In this document: in pieces, positions 1-7,440 of the stretch
How the letters are laid out: every line of letters begins with the position of its first letter
Numbering within the stretch: the stretch's first letter is position 1
NCBI GenBank assembly: GCA_030592625.1
Contig: JAUVIY010000050.1
Coordinates: 1-11,920, forward strand
From: Spirochaeta sp.
GTDB taxonomy: Bacteria > Spirochaetota > Spirochaetia > DSM-2461
Reading direction: 5' to 3'
DNA: 11,920 nt
Notes under the pieces: model-generated
The model's database searches: none
What the model saw: the letters and a program-made list of their open reading frames with translations, nothing else
What the model was told of the DNA's origin: nothing
Made by a program: the position numbers and the translations under genes

Positions 1-1916
1 ATATCCAGTCCGCTGAAATCAATGCGATCAGGGATGAACAGGCACTGCTTTCAGATATGCATCAGTCGTTGAATGCCGAAAGCAACGGTTTAATGGATTT
101 CCTTATATCGTCGTTCAATACGAGTATAGATAAGTACCAGGTTCTTGCGACTGACACAACCGATGCCTTTGAAAACGGTAAGGCAAACATCGTTATTCTC
201 CCCGAAATGGGGGGTGCTATATCTAAAGCTCTGGAATCGGTTTTCCGGCTGAACGATCTGATGATCGAACGCCGCGAAGAACATACCCGAAGTACTGAGC
301 GATTCTGGCAGATTACCAGTGATACTTATATTTATGCCAGCGGCGTCTCCCTATTCCGCCTCGTTACTGATGAAGTCTACCGGCGGGGTGATTATGAGAA
401 GGTGATGGAAGCCGCGACGGATTTTATTTTAACTCAGGCCATTCTCCACAATACAATCACATCAAATGTCGATGTCCTGAACAGACAGATGGACATCATC
501 AATTCCGAAATCGACAAAATATTACAGAGACAGACCCTGGTGATGAATCTTGGCATCATCGGAGTCATCATATTGTCCACCATTCTTTCTTCCCTGATCA
601 TCCGAATTATTATCAGGAGGGTTAAAAGACTCCTGGATGATATTGCCGTCCTGGCCACCGGTGATCTGACCGTCAGTGCTTATGAATCCGGCAAGGATGA
701 ACTGAGTGAACTCGGCAGGAAACTGAACGGTTTTATCGAAAACCTGAAGGATACCCTCGGAGCCATACAGGCTGGATCCCGTTCCAACACCCGTGCACGG
801 AACAATCTTCTGAATGCCGTGGAGGACTCTGCAGGTTCGGTTGTGGAAGGGGAGCGGAACGTCGAATCGATTCTGGAGCTTACCAGCTCACTGGACAAGA
901 GCGTCAAGGATTCGGCGGCTGCGGCCGATCTGATTGTCAGCCGGGTGGATAGCTTTACCGAGATGATCCAGGCTCAGGTGAGCATGGTGGAGGAGTCAAC
1001 TGCGGCAATTACGGAAATTACCGCTTCTCTTTCGAATATGTCCAAAGCTGTCGGCAGTAACCGCAAAGCCGCAGACAGACTTGAGACGGCATCACGGGAC
1101 GGGAGCGAAAAAATCGAGGAAACCGGCAACACCATCCGCAGGGTGAGCAACCATGTCAATGCCATCCAGGAGATGGCGGATATCATTAAAGGGGTGGCGG
1201 ATCAGACGAATCTTCTGGGTATGAATGCAGCTATCGAGGCTGCCCATGCCGGCGACGCCGGTCGCGGATTCGGTGTTGTTGCTGAGGAAATCAGAAAACT
1301 GGCCGAAACCACGGCTGAAAACTCGCGCATTATCAGCGAAAACCTTCAAGCGATTATCGATGATATTCAAGATGCCACAGAGTCAAGCGACCATACTATT
1401 ACGTCCTTCAATCTCATTGATCTGGAAGTACAAGGCGTTATAAGCAGAACCGCCGAGGTTGCAGCGAGTATCGAAGAACTCGGCCAGGGAAGCAGTCAGG
1501 TAATGGAGGCGATGAATGAACTCCAGGAATACACCACCAGGGTAAAGGAAAGCACCATCGACATATCCAAGAACATTCATTCGGTGCGCAATTCGGTCGC
1601 CGTTGCCTCAGACGTTTCACATCAGCTGAGCACCAGTAACGTGGAAATCCGGACAGGAATGTCGGTTATCAGGGAAAGCTCGGAGCGAACCCGTAATGTG
1701 GCAGATAGTATTAAAGCCATCAGTCTGGATCTGGATTCTGCCGTCCGGCATTTCAAGACGGAAGAGTACATTGACGCACCTGCAGCCGATACCGGGAAAT
1801 CTCTGAAGGTACTAACTTCGTCGGATGAGGACGGTGTGACTTTGAGTGAGGGGGATTGGCCCGGTAAGGAGCAGCTGACCGTTGTTGATGAAAAAGGCCG
1901 GCCTGAGAAATCGTGA
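1..1916 (+). CDS. Methyl-accepting chemotaxis protein, 5'-truncated by window edge
   Basis: This is a transmembrane chemoreceptor that would signal through CheW/CheA to the flagellar motor. The frame is open from base 3, so the true start is upstream and the ATG at 57 is probably internal. In order it shows a mostly helical extracytoplasmic sensor (to about base 545), one hydrophobic segment of about 23 residues (bases 549-620), a HAMP linker (about 620-780) and a long coiled-coil signalling domain. The hairpin tip is unmistakable: [19 protein letters not shown] from base 1197, then [17 protein letters not shown] first membrane segment is expected in the missing part. The last residues (GRPEKS) are not a CheR/CheB-binding pentapeptide. 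The sensor type and ligand are not recognisable. Its TGA overlaps the next gene's GTG. The family call is very secure; the ligand is unknown. Confidence 0.96.
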   Translation, partial: IQSAEINAIRDEQALLSDMHQSLNAESNGLMDFLISSFNTSIDKYQVLATDTTDAFENGKANIVILPEMGGAISKALESVFRLNDLMIERREEHTRSTERFWQITSDTYIYASGVSLFRLVTDEVYRRGDYEKVMEAATDFILTQAILHNTITSNVDVLNRQMDIINSEIDKILQRQTLVMNLGIIGVIILSTILSSLIIRIIIRRVKRLLDDIAVLATGDLTVSAYESGKDELSELGRKLNGFIENLKDTLGAIQAGSRSNTRARNNLLNAVEDSAGSVVEGERNVESILELTSSLDKSVKDSAAAADLIVSRVDSFTEMIQAQVSMVEESTAAITEITASLSNMSKAVGSNRKAADRLETASRDGSEKIEETGNTIRRVSNHVNAIQEMADIIKGVADQTNLLGMNAAIEAAHAGDAGRGFGVVAEEIRKLAETTAENSRIISENLQAIIDDIQDATESSDHTITSFNLIDLEVQGVISRTAEVAASIEELGQGSSQVMEAMNELQEYTTRVKESTIDISKNIHSVRNSVAVASDVSHQLSTSNVEIRTGMSVIRESSERTRNVADSIKAISLDLDSAVRHFKTEEYIDAPAADTGKSLKVLTSSDEDGVTLSEGDWPGKEQLTVVDEKGRPEKS

Positions 1917-2659
1917 ACAGGCCGCTGATAATCGGACACCGCGGAGCTCCGGATAAAGCTCCGGAAAATACGGAATCTTCTTTCCGGGCGGCTCTAGAAG
2001 CCGGGGCCGCGATAATAGAAACCGATGTCCGCCTGACGGCGGACGGGCATATTGTCGTCTCTCACGATCCTGATTTCTCAGGTCTCGGCGGGCCCGTAAA
2101 GCCCATTATCAGGAGCACCAGATCCGAGCTGGAAGCTGTGATTCTTAATAGTGAAAGCGGTAAAGTTGTCAAACCCCTCTTCATGGACGACGCCTTGAGA
2201 TTATTTCCGGATACCTTTTTCAATATAGATCTGAAAGATTCCGGAAAGGCAATCGTGAGAGCCTGGACCGATCTGCTGAGCAGCAGCGGATCGGTCCAGC
2301 GCTGCCGAACCGCATCCTTTCGGGACAGAACCCTGCGGATTTTTCAGAGAATGAATCCCGGTGCGCCTGTATCGGTGGCTCGTTTCGGCGTCGCATGGCT
2401 GCTTCTGACAACCCTTATGGGGCGCCCCCGGTCACCCAGGAAACGGGAAGGGGTTCTTCAGCTGCCTGAGCGCGCGGGCCCCCTTCGCATCCTGACCCCC
2501 GGACGCATCGCCGGATGGCAGGAGAGAGGCTGGAAAGTTCAGGTATGGACAGTCGATAATGAAGAGGATATGAGGCGTTTTATCCAATGGGGAATTGACG
2601 GTATCATAACGAACCGACCATCGTTGCTGAAGGTAGTTCTGAATACTCCGAACACATAA
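1913..2659 (+). CDS. Glycerophosphodiester phosphodiesterase family protein
   Basis: This protein probably hydrolyses glycerophosphodiesters to glycerol-3-phosphate plus an alcohol, recycling phospholipid head groups. At 248 residues it is the usual size for a cytosolic bacterial GDPD; no signal peptide or membrane segment is seen. The N-terminus holds the signature: GHRG (H9, R10), PENT (17-20), E36-T-D38 and VVSHD (H51). NIDLKD follows, where most relatives have Glu in place of the first Asp, and [20 protein letters not shown] near the end fits the closing TIM-barrel strand. The start is GTG at 1913, overlapping the receptor stop in a GTGA tetranucleotide. No strong Shine-Dalgarno is seen, so translation may depend on coupling to the receptor gene. 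A link to chemotaxis is only positional. The exact substrate cannot be read from sequence. Confidence 0.93.
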   Translation: MNRPLIIGHRGAPDKAPENTESSFRAALEAGAAIIETDVRLTADGHIVVSHDPDFSGLGGPVKPIIRSTRSELEAVILNSESGKVVKPLFMDDALRLFPDTFFNIDLKDSGKAIVRAWTDLLSSSGSVQRCRTASFRDRTLRIFQRMNPGAPVSVARFGVAWLLLTTLMGRPRSPRKREGVLQLPERAGPLRILTPGRIAGWQERGWKVQVWTVDNEEDMRRFIQWGIDGIITNRPSLLKVVLNTPNT

Positions 2660-2662
2660 GGA
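2658..2662 (+). promoter_or_regulatory. Ribosome binding site deciding the TTG start of the PhoH gene
   Basis: AAGGA sits 6 bases before TTG at 2669 and overlaps the TAA stop of the GDPD gene. The nearby ATG at 2679 is in a different frame and no ATG or GTG precedes the conserved PIN motif in frame. TTG is therefore the supported start. Confidence 0.7.
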
Positions 2663-2668
2663 ATAATA

Positions 2669-3979
2669 TTGAGACAGCATGAGAAAATATTTGTAATCGA
2701 TACCAATGTCCTGATCCATCGTCCCGATGCCTTTGTCTCTTTCCGAGACTCCCTGGTTATCATACCCCTGTGGGTATTCGAGGAACTGGATAAATTGAAG
2801 AGGGATCATGCCGGCAGAGGACGAAGCGCCCGGCAAGCCATCCGATATATCGACGAATTTACAAAGAAGGGAAATCTCCAGACTGGTGTAAGACTGCCGT
2901 CAGGGGGCACCTTGAAGGTGGGATTCGCGCAGGATGCCAAGGTTCCCAAAGACCTGTCCCTCGACAATACGGACAACAAAATTATTCTTTGCGCCCTCTC
3001 CCTCAAGCAGGCCGGAAATGATGTTTTCTTCGTCTCCAAGGATATCAATGCCCGTATCAAGGCCGCCGTTCTCGGTTTAAAAGCTGTTGATTACGAAAAA
3101 AACAAGGTGAGCATGGAACATCTCTACGCCGGCATTGTGGAGAGTTCCATCCGGGAAGACCAACTCACCGACTTTCAGAATTCCGGTCGTCTCGCCTGGG
3201 ACGATCGCACTCTGCTGCCGAATCAGTATGTTCTCTTCAAGCATGAAAAAAAGGGTAATAAAACCATCCATATCGGACGTCGTCATAACGACGAGGAATT
3301 GCTCAGATATGTAGAATCCTGGCAGGAACCAGTGATGGGAATCAAACCCCTCAACATCAAACAGCGTATCGCCTTCGATCTGCTGATGGATGATTCGATA
3401 TCTCTGGTGACCCTGGTGGGTAAGGCGGGAACGGGAAAAACGCTGTTGGCCATGGCGGCTGCTCTGAAGAAGACATTGGAGGAAAAGCATTATGCCAGGG
3501 TTCTGGTGAGCCGACCCATCATTCCGATGGGGCAGGACCTGGGTTATTTGCCGGGTCATAAACAGGCGAAGATGTCCCATTGGATGCAGCCGGTATTCGA
3601 TAACCTCGAATACATCATCGATTCGGCCCAACAGCAGAATCTCAAGAGCATCGATCAGCTGTTGAACAACAAGGTGATGGAAATCGAAGCTATCACGTAT
3701 ATACGGGGTCGTTCGCTGCCGAGGCAGTACATCATCATCGACGAAGCGCAAAACCTCACACCCCACGAGGTGAAAACCATCGTCAGCCGGGCCGGAGATG
3801 GTTCCAAAGTTGTGCTCACCGGCGATCCGTATCAGATCGACTGTCCTTATCTTGACGCCGAATCAAACGGACTCACTTATCTGGTTGAAGCCTTCAAAGG
3901 AGAGAATCTGGCCGGCCATATCACCCTGGCCAAGAGCGAGCGCAGTCCCCTGGCCGAGCTGGCGACGGAGTTGTTATGA
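2669..3979 (+). CDS. PIN-PhoH fusion protein (PhoH2-type RNA helicase/ribonuclease)
   Basis: This two-domain protein pairs a PIN nuclease with a PhoH ATPase. Characterised PhoH2 proteins unwind and cleave RNA in an ATP-dependent way, so a cytosolic role in RNA turnover is likely. The PIN domain (about residues 5-150) begins with FVIDTNVLIH (D11) and continues with PLWVFEELDKLK and later acidic residues. A linker follows to about 225. The PhoH domain has Walker A GKAGTGKT (251-258), SRPIIPMGQDLGYLPG, Walker B IIIDEAQNL (D358, E359) and VVLTGDPYQID, and ends in the conserved SERSPLAELATELL. The length of 436 fits PIN-PhoH fusions; single-domain PhoH proteins are shorter. It starts at TTG after AAGGA. 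Its stop overlaps the start of the next small gene (ATGA). The family is certain; the RNA targets are unknown. Confidence 0.95.
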   Translation: MRQHEKIFVIDTNVLIHRPDAFVSFRDSLVIIPLWVFEELDKLKRDHAGRGRSARQAIRYIDEFTKKGNLQTGVRLPSGGTLKVGFAQDAKVPKDLSLDNTDNKIILCALSLKQAGNDVFFVSKDINARIKAAVLGLKAVDYEKNKVSMEHLYAGIVESSIREDQLTDFQNSGRLAWDDRTLLPNQYVLFKHEKKGNKTIHIGRRHNDEELLRYVESWQEPVMGIKPLNIKQRIAFDLLMDDSISLVTLVGKAGTGKTLLAMAAALKKTLEEKHYARVLVSRPIIPMGQDLGYLPGHKQAKMSHWMQPVFDNLEYIIDSAQQQNLKSIDQLLNNKVMEIEAITYIRGRSLPRQYIIIDEAQNLTPHEVKTIVSRAGDGSKVVLTGDPYQIDCPYLDAESNGLTYLVEAFKGENLAGHITLAKSERSPLAELATELL

Positions 3980-4296
3980 GCGAACGGCGATACACCCAGA
4001 CCGTCAGGCGGGAGCTGAGTCGTCTTGTCGAACTGGCAGCTACGAGGGAATCTGAATCTCGACTTAGGGAAATCTCTTCATTGGTGAATCGGTGGAAAAA
4101 GGGCAGTACGGCTTCTTCCGACGCCCTCATTGAAATCAGCCGTTTGTCAGGCAGCTCACCTGTTATATGGTCTGATGGTGCCGACCCCGGAGTTCCTGTA
4201 GCTCATGCTGTTGCAGTGGGCTTTCTGGACAGAAAAGATATCTCGGATTCTGCATGGAAGGCCATCGAGATTCTCATCACCCTGGCCGGAATCTGA
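3976..4296 (+). CDS. Small protein of unknown function, coupled to the PhoH gene
   Basis: I do not recognise a family in this 106-residue protein. The first 45 residues are highly charged and probably helical (YTQTVRRELSRLVELAA, then RLREISSLVNRWKK). The middle contains SPVIWSDGADPGVP, and the C-terminus is a moderately hydrophobic helix (AWKAIEILITLAG). There is no signal peptide, cysteine pair or clear transmembrane segment. The ATG overlaps the PhoH stop in an ATGA tetranucleotide, so it is very likely co-translated and may work with that protein. Some mycobacterial PhoH2 genes have a small antitoxin-like partner, but that one lies upstream; similarity here is only inferred. Codon use matches the neighbours, supporting a real gene. 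Confidence 0.75.
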   Translation: MSERRYTQTVRRELSRLVELAATRESESRLREISSLVNRWKKGSTASSDALIEISRLSGSSPVIWSDGADPGVPVAHAVAVGFLDRKDISDSAWKAIEILITLAGI

Positions 4297-4322
4297 AATT
4301 CTGCCGGTAACACCTATCCTAT

Positions 4323-4351
4323 TTGATCATAGCACCCGTGCATTCTATAAT
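4323..4351 (+). promoter_or_regulatory. Near-consensus sigma-70 promoter for the zinc-ribbon gene
   Basis: A -35 box TTGATC (4323-4328, 4 of 6 consensus bases) is followed by a 17-base spacer and a perfect -10 box TATAAT (4346-4351). It lies in the 61-base gap after the unknown PhoH-linked gene. Seven bases beyond the -10 box is position 4358, the A of the downstream ATG. Transcription would therefore start at or next to the start codon. Confidence 0.65.
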
Positions 4352-4357
4352 GTGATT

Positions 4358-4600
4358 ATGGAACGGGTCAGGTTCTGCAGACAATGCGGTGAACTCTTGG
4401 AAGAACAATGGATTCATTGTCCCTGGTGCGGCAAGGAACTGCTGTACGGCACACTGTCCTGGGAGGCAATTGTGGATGATTCCCTGGACTGTGCAGAACA
4501 TGAAAATCTGAAAGGTTGCATGGGCCAATTGGACGATATTTCAGGAAGACTTGATGCTCTTGAACTTGAGCTGGATGCTTTCCTGGCCGGAAAAATATAA
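4358..4600 (+). CDS. Small zinc-ribbon protein, candidate leaderless gene
   Basis: This 80-residue protein carries a four-cysteine zinc ribbon near its N-terminus: FCRQCG (C7, C10) and HCPWCG (C21, C24), 10 residues apart, as in rubredoxin-like or zinc-ribbon adaptor domains. The rest is acidic and probably helical, ending LDDISGRLDALELELDAF, a likely short coiled coil. Such small ribbons bind zinc structurally; no specific function can be assigned. The frame is open further upstream to an ATG at 4205, but that stretch overlaps the previous gene in another frame and the promoter would then be internal. Conserved-looking sequence begins at 4358. GTG at 4352 is a second alternative. There is no Shine-Dalgarno before 4358, consistent with a leaderless message from the promoter immediately upstream. 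Confidence 0.8.
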   Translation: MERVRFCRQCGELLEEQWIHCPWCGKELLYGTLSWEAIVDDSLDCAEHENLKGCMGQLDDISGRLDALELELDAFLAGKI

Positions 4601-4616
4601 ATTTCTACAATATTTC

Positions 4617-4644
4617 TAAGAACACCTTAATTAAACGTCGATAA
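4617..4644 (+). promoter_or_regulatory. Weak sigma-28-like promoter candidate before the propeller/NodB gene
   Basis: TAAG (4617-4620), a 16-base spacer and GTCGATAA (4637-4644) resemble the FliA-type pattern TAAA-N15-GCCGATAA: 7 of 8 bases in the -10 box, but the spacer is one base too long. The expected start would be about 4651, at the ATG of the next gene, leaving no room for the weak AAGAAG ribosome site. The gap is A+T-rich, so a chance match is quite possible. Confidence 0.3.
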
Positions 4645-4651
4645 AGAAGCG

Positions 4652-6931
4652 ATGAAGTCTGCCCTCGCAGTTAGCGTATTGTGGCTGACGGCCCTTGTGA
4701 TGGTATCGGCCGCCGATCCCTCATTTAATTTGTCGGATCTGGCCGGTGACGAACGCCTTTTATTCACGAGCACTACGGATCAGCCGGGTTGGGGGACTTA
4801 TGAAACCCTGTTCCTGGCAAGTCTGGCCGACGGTGACGGAATTGAAACCCTGACTCATTTTCCCGAACGCACAAGATATTTCCCGAACACAAGTGAACTG
4901 GAAATACAGAATCGATTCGGTCTTTACCGGATTTCGATTCACGAAGGGTACGGGATACGGGAACTCGAGTTTCATCCCTCATTCTGTGATGGTGCCGATA
5001 TTGCAAAAGGTCGAATATTACCGGTTGCTTCTTCACCTGATGGTCGATGGATCCTGATACAGGAACCCGATGGACCGGTGAGAGGTCGCCTCGTTTTGTA
5101 CGGTGCTGCCGGCGGTGAAGGAATCCTCATTTCCCTGAATCACGTTCTTGATTATCAGGCTGCACCGGCTCTCTGGTCTCCCGATTCGAGATACATGCTT
5201 TATGCCCGGGATGGAAGGCTGTTTTACGTTTCAGCTCGTCATATGGAGGAATCCAGGCTCCCTGATGAAAGTTATCGGGAATTCGGTGAAGGAACGCTCT
5301 CCAGTGTCCAATGGACCAGTCCGGACACACTGTATTACATCAGGGGATCATTAGTGAGTCTGGTGAGACCTTCCGAGTTTTTCACACGATCGTTTTATTC
5401 CGAACCGCTGCCTATTGGAAGTACTGCCGGTAAACTGCCGGTGGAATTCGATCCCAATTTTGATACATTCTGGCCGGCTCCCGACGGATCGTCCCTCATC
5501 GTGCTCAAGGAAGAACGCAATCTATTCCGCTTCCCATTGAAGGGAGATAACGGCGAAGAAGCCCTGAGCCTTCCGTTCCTGCATCTGCCCGGGGAATCCA
5601 AGGTACTCCAGCTCTGGTGGAGATCCGGCGGGGATATATACATTCTGACTGGAGGAAGCCGCCGGGGAAGTACAGTTTCCCGTCTGTACCATCTGGATTC
5701 CGATGCAGGAGAAAATGCCCGGTTCAAGGATAAAAAACTACCTGAAATCCGTCGTTTTGTGCCGTCGCCCGACAGGTCCCTCCTGGCTGTACTTGAGAAT
5801 GAAGGCGTTTCACTCCGTATTCCCGACACATTAGAGGAAATCCGCTATATCACCCATCCGGATCCCAGGGATCTTTTCTGGATCGACGGTTCCCGGCTCC
5901 TGATTGTCGGAGGCCGGCGGATTGAAATTGCAGCAGTAGACGGAGTCGAAAAGGTTCTGATTTCCCTGTCACAGGTGGATAAAGCCGGATTTGATGCAGA
6001 AGAAACCATCGGATCGGTCAGTGGGGGACGGCATTTCCGCCTGCAGCCTGATTCCCGTTTATGGACAGCCGCCGACGAGGGCACCGGTAGGGGCATAAGA
6101 ACTCCGAGACTGGAATCACCCGTGAACAGGGTATATCTGGATGATAATATCATTATGGTCCGCACCGTTGACGGATTCGGGAATCGGGTACTGTTCCGGG
6201 CACCTGCTTCTGATGGAGAGTTTCCGCATGCATCTGAAGATGAAGCTCTGTCGACATCCCATGACGAAGGGGTATTCAACCACGGCTCCCGAAACCGTCG
6301 CCTGGAAGTCGCCCTGGTATTCAATGCGGTGGACAGTGACGATGGACTTGGCGAAGTTCTCAATATCCTGACCGACTACGGTCTGCGGGTGACGTTTTTT
6401 GTCGGGGGGAATTTTATCCGTCGTCAGCCTGAAGCGGCACGCCTTCTAGCCGATTCCGGGCATGAAATCGGATCCCTGTTCTATACCCATATGGATATGA
6501 CTGATTACCGCTACCGTATTGATACCGAATTCGTCGTCAGGGGCATGGGGCGGAATGAAGATGAATATTTTCGAGCAACAGGGGAAGAGGTCTCCACTTT
6601 ATGGCATGCACCATGGTATGTTATCAGCCCGCCCATACTGGATGCGACCGCCGAAATGAATTATCTCTATGTAGGGCGGGATGTGGATCCCCTGGATTGG
6701 GTGGTTCTGGACGGACCGGCCGGCACCCGGGATCTTTACAGACGCAGCCCCGAGCTTGTGGAGAGGGTTCTTGAAGAGAAGAGCCCGGGTTCGATTATAC
6801 CCGTGAGAGTCGGGAAACCGGGAAATCGGGATGATTATTTTTTTCGGAAACTCGATTTGCTTATTAACGGTTTGTTGAAAGAAGGGTATGAAATCGTCAC
6901 CGTCAGTGAACTGAAGGAACGGTTGCAGTAA
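4652..6931 (+). CDS. Exported beta-propeller-like protein with degenerate NodB polysaccharide deacetylase domain
   Basis: The 759-residue protein begins with a classic signal peptide (MKSALAVSVLWLTALVMVSA, cleavage likely near A20/A21) without a lipobox, so it should be periplasmic or secreted. Residues about 25-530 contain scattered SPDG/SPDS/APDG/SPDR motifs with strand-rich spacing, as in TolB/WD40-like propellers. Residues about 550-759 match the NodB fold: VALVFN, then RVTFFVGGNFI, GHEIGS, WHAPWY, DPLDW and a final EGYEIVTVSEL. Key catalytic positions are altered: FDDG appears as FNAV (557-560), the HxxxH motif as LFYTH (L609, H613), the RPPYG arginine as H652, and the late histidine motif as PVRVG (R719). 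It may bind glycan rather than deacetylate it. The ribosome site AAGAAG is weak. The architecture is fairly sure; the activity is doubtful. Confidence 0.85.
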   Translation: MKSALAVSVLWLTALVMVSAADPSFNLSDLAGDERLLFTSTTDQPGWGTYETLFLASLADGDGIETLTHFPERTRYFPNTSELEIQNRFGLYRISIHEGYGIRELEFHPSFCDGADIAKGRILPVASSPDGRWILIQEPDGPVRGRLVLYGAAGGEGILISLNHVLDYQAAPALWSPDSRYMLYARDGRLFYVSARHMEESRLPDESYREFGEGTLSSVQWTSPDTLYYIRGSLVSLVRPSEFFTRSFYSEPLPIGSTAGKLPVEFDPNFDTFWPAPDGSSLIVLKEERNLFRFPLKGDNGEEALSLPFLHLPGESKVLQLWWRSGGDIYILTGGSRRGSTVSRLYHLDSDAGENARFKDKKLPEIRRFVPSPDRSLLAVLENEGVSLRIPDTLEEIRYITHPDPRDLFWIDGSRLLIVGGRRIEIAAVDGVEKVLISLSQVDKAGFDAEETIGSVSGGRHFRLQPDSRLWTAADEGTGRGIRTPRLESPVNRVYLDDNIIMVRTVDGFGNRVLFRAPASDGEFPHASEDEALSTSHDEGVFNHGSRNRRLEVALVFNAVDSDDGLGEVLNILTDYGLRVTFFVGGNFIRRQPEAARLLADSGHEIGSLFYTHMDMTDYRYRIDTEFVVRGMGRNEDEYFRATGEEVSTLWHAPWYVISPPILDATAEMNYLYVGRDVDPLDWVVLDGPAGTRDLYRRSPELVERVLEEKSPGSIIPVRVGKPGNRDDYFFRKLDLLINGLLKEGYEIVTVSELKERLQ

Positions 6932-6932
6932 T

Positions 6933-6959
6933 TAAGTCGTCTGTGACGACGGCCGATTA
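6933..6959 (+). promoter_or_regulatory. Candidate sigma-28 (FliA-type) promoter for fliS
   Basis: TAAG (6933-6936), exactly 15 bases, then GCCGATTA (6952-6959) matches the flagellar sigma-28 consensus TAAA-N15-GCCGATAA at 11 of 12 defined bases if the first T of the fourth -35 base is not counted strictly, and at 10 of 12 by strict count. The site begins just past the stop of the propeller/NodB gene and gives a leader of about 50 bases before fliS, a late flagellar gene that sigma-28 typically controls. Confidence 0.65.
6936..6950. repeat. Perfect 6-base inverted repeat inside the fliS promoter spacer
   Basis: GTCGTC, a TGT loop and GACGAC form a perfect short hairpin 4 bases after the propeller/NodB stop codon. 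No T-run follows, so it is not a convincing intrinsic terminator. It lies almost exactly in the sigma-28 spacer and could be an operator half-site pair or chance. Confidence 0.4.
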
Positions 6960-6998
6960 TTAAAGAGATGAGGAATGGTCATTTGACTGATCTTCAAA

Positions 6999-7005
6999 AA
7001 GGGAG
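6999..7005 (+). promoter_or_regulatory. Ribosome binding site of fliS
   Basis: AAGGGAG lies 9 bases before ATG 7015. It is one of the two strongest Shine-Dalgarno sequences in the window and confirms this start for fliS. Confidence 0.75.
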
Positions 7006-7014
7006 TATCGCCTA

Positions 7015-7437
7015 ATGAATACAGATCCACTTCGCGCTTACAGGCAAACTCGCGTTAAAACCGCTTCTCAGGGTCAACTTATCGTCATGTTGTACGATGA
7101 GGGACTCAAGCAGCTGAAAAGCGCCGAGAATGAACTCTTATCAGGGCAGCCGAAGCTGGATCTGGTACATAATGCCATCGTGAAGACCCAGGATATCATC
7201 ACCGAGTTGATGGTTTCCCTGGATTTTGAGAAAGGCGGTGATATCGCTCAGAACCTCTTTCATCTTTACATGTACTTCAATCAGAAACTGGTGGATGCCA
7301 ATCTATCCAAGAACATCTCCAATCTGCGTGAAGTCCATGATCTGATGGCCGATCTCCGGGAATCCTGGGCTGCCATCGAAAGCACCGTACCCCGGCAGGA
7401 TCACCAGGTTACCGTTGGTGTGAATCTCGCAGGTTGA
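7015..7437 (+). CDS. fliS: Flagellar export chaperone FliS
   Basis: FliS binds the C-terminal disordered tail of flagellin in the cytosol, prevents premature polymerisation and delivers it to the flagellar export gate. The 140-residue length is typical. The N-terminus has the family hallmark: AYRQTRVKTASQGQLIVMLYDEGLKQLKSAE (residues 9-39), followed by helices containing KTQDIITELMVSLDFEKGGDIAQNL and LYMYFNQKLVDANL, then LMADLRESWAAI. The start ATG is supported by AAGGGAG. A sigma-28-type promoter precedes it, in keeping with late flagellar control. The unknown gene behind it starts 3 bases after its stop, suggesting joint expression. The flagellin genes themselves are not in this window. Confidence 0.96.
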   Translation: MNTDPLRAYRQTRVKTASQGQLIVMLYDEGLKQLKSAENELLSGQPKLDLVHNAIVKTQDIITELMVSLDFEKGGDIAQNLFHLYMYFNQKLVDANLSKNISNLREVHDLMADLRESWAAIESTVPRQDHQVTVGVNLAG

Positions 7438-7440
7438 TTG

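Noticed and set aside
3077..3766. A 229-codon open frame on the - strand.
   Set aside because: It lies wholly opposite the conserved PhoH gene, has no recognisable motif and is best explained by codon bias of the real gene.
4205..4357. The zinc-ribbon frame is open upstream to an ATG at 4205, giving a 131-residue version.
   Set aside because: Most of the extension overlaps the preceding gene in another frame, the extra residues look like out-of-frame sequence, and a consensus promoter would then be inside the gene.
5845..6363. A 172-codon open frame on the - strand inside the propeller/NodB gene.
   Set aside because: Low-complexity Ser/Arg/Pro-rich translation typical of an antisense shadow, with no motif or ribosome site.
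6936..6966. Intrinsic terminator after the propeller/NodB gene.
   Set aside because: The hairpin has only a 6-base stem and is followed by a mixed sequence rather than a T-run.
6983..7011. TTGACT followed at 17 bases by TATCGC before fliS, as a sigma-70 promoter.
   Set aside because: The -10 match is poor and it would overlap the ribosome site, leaving almost no leader; the sigma-28 site fits far better.
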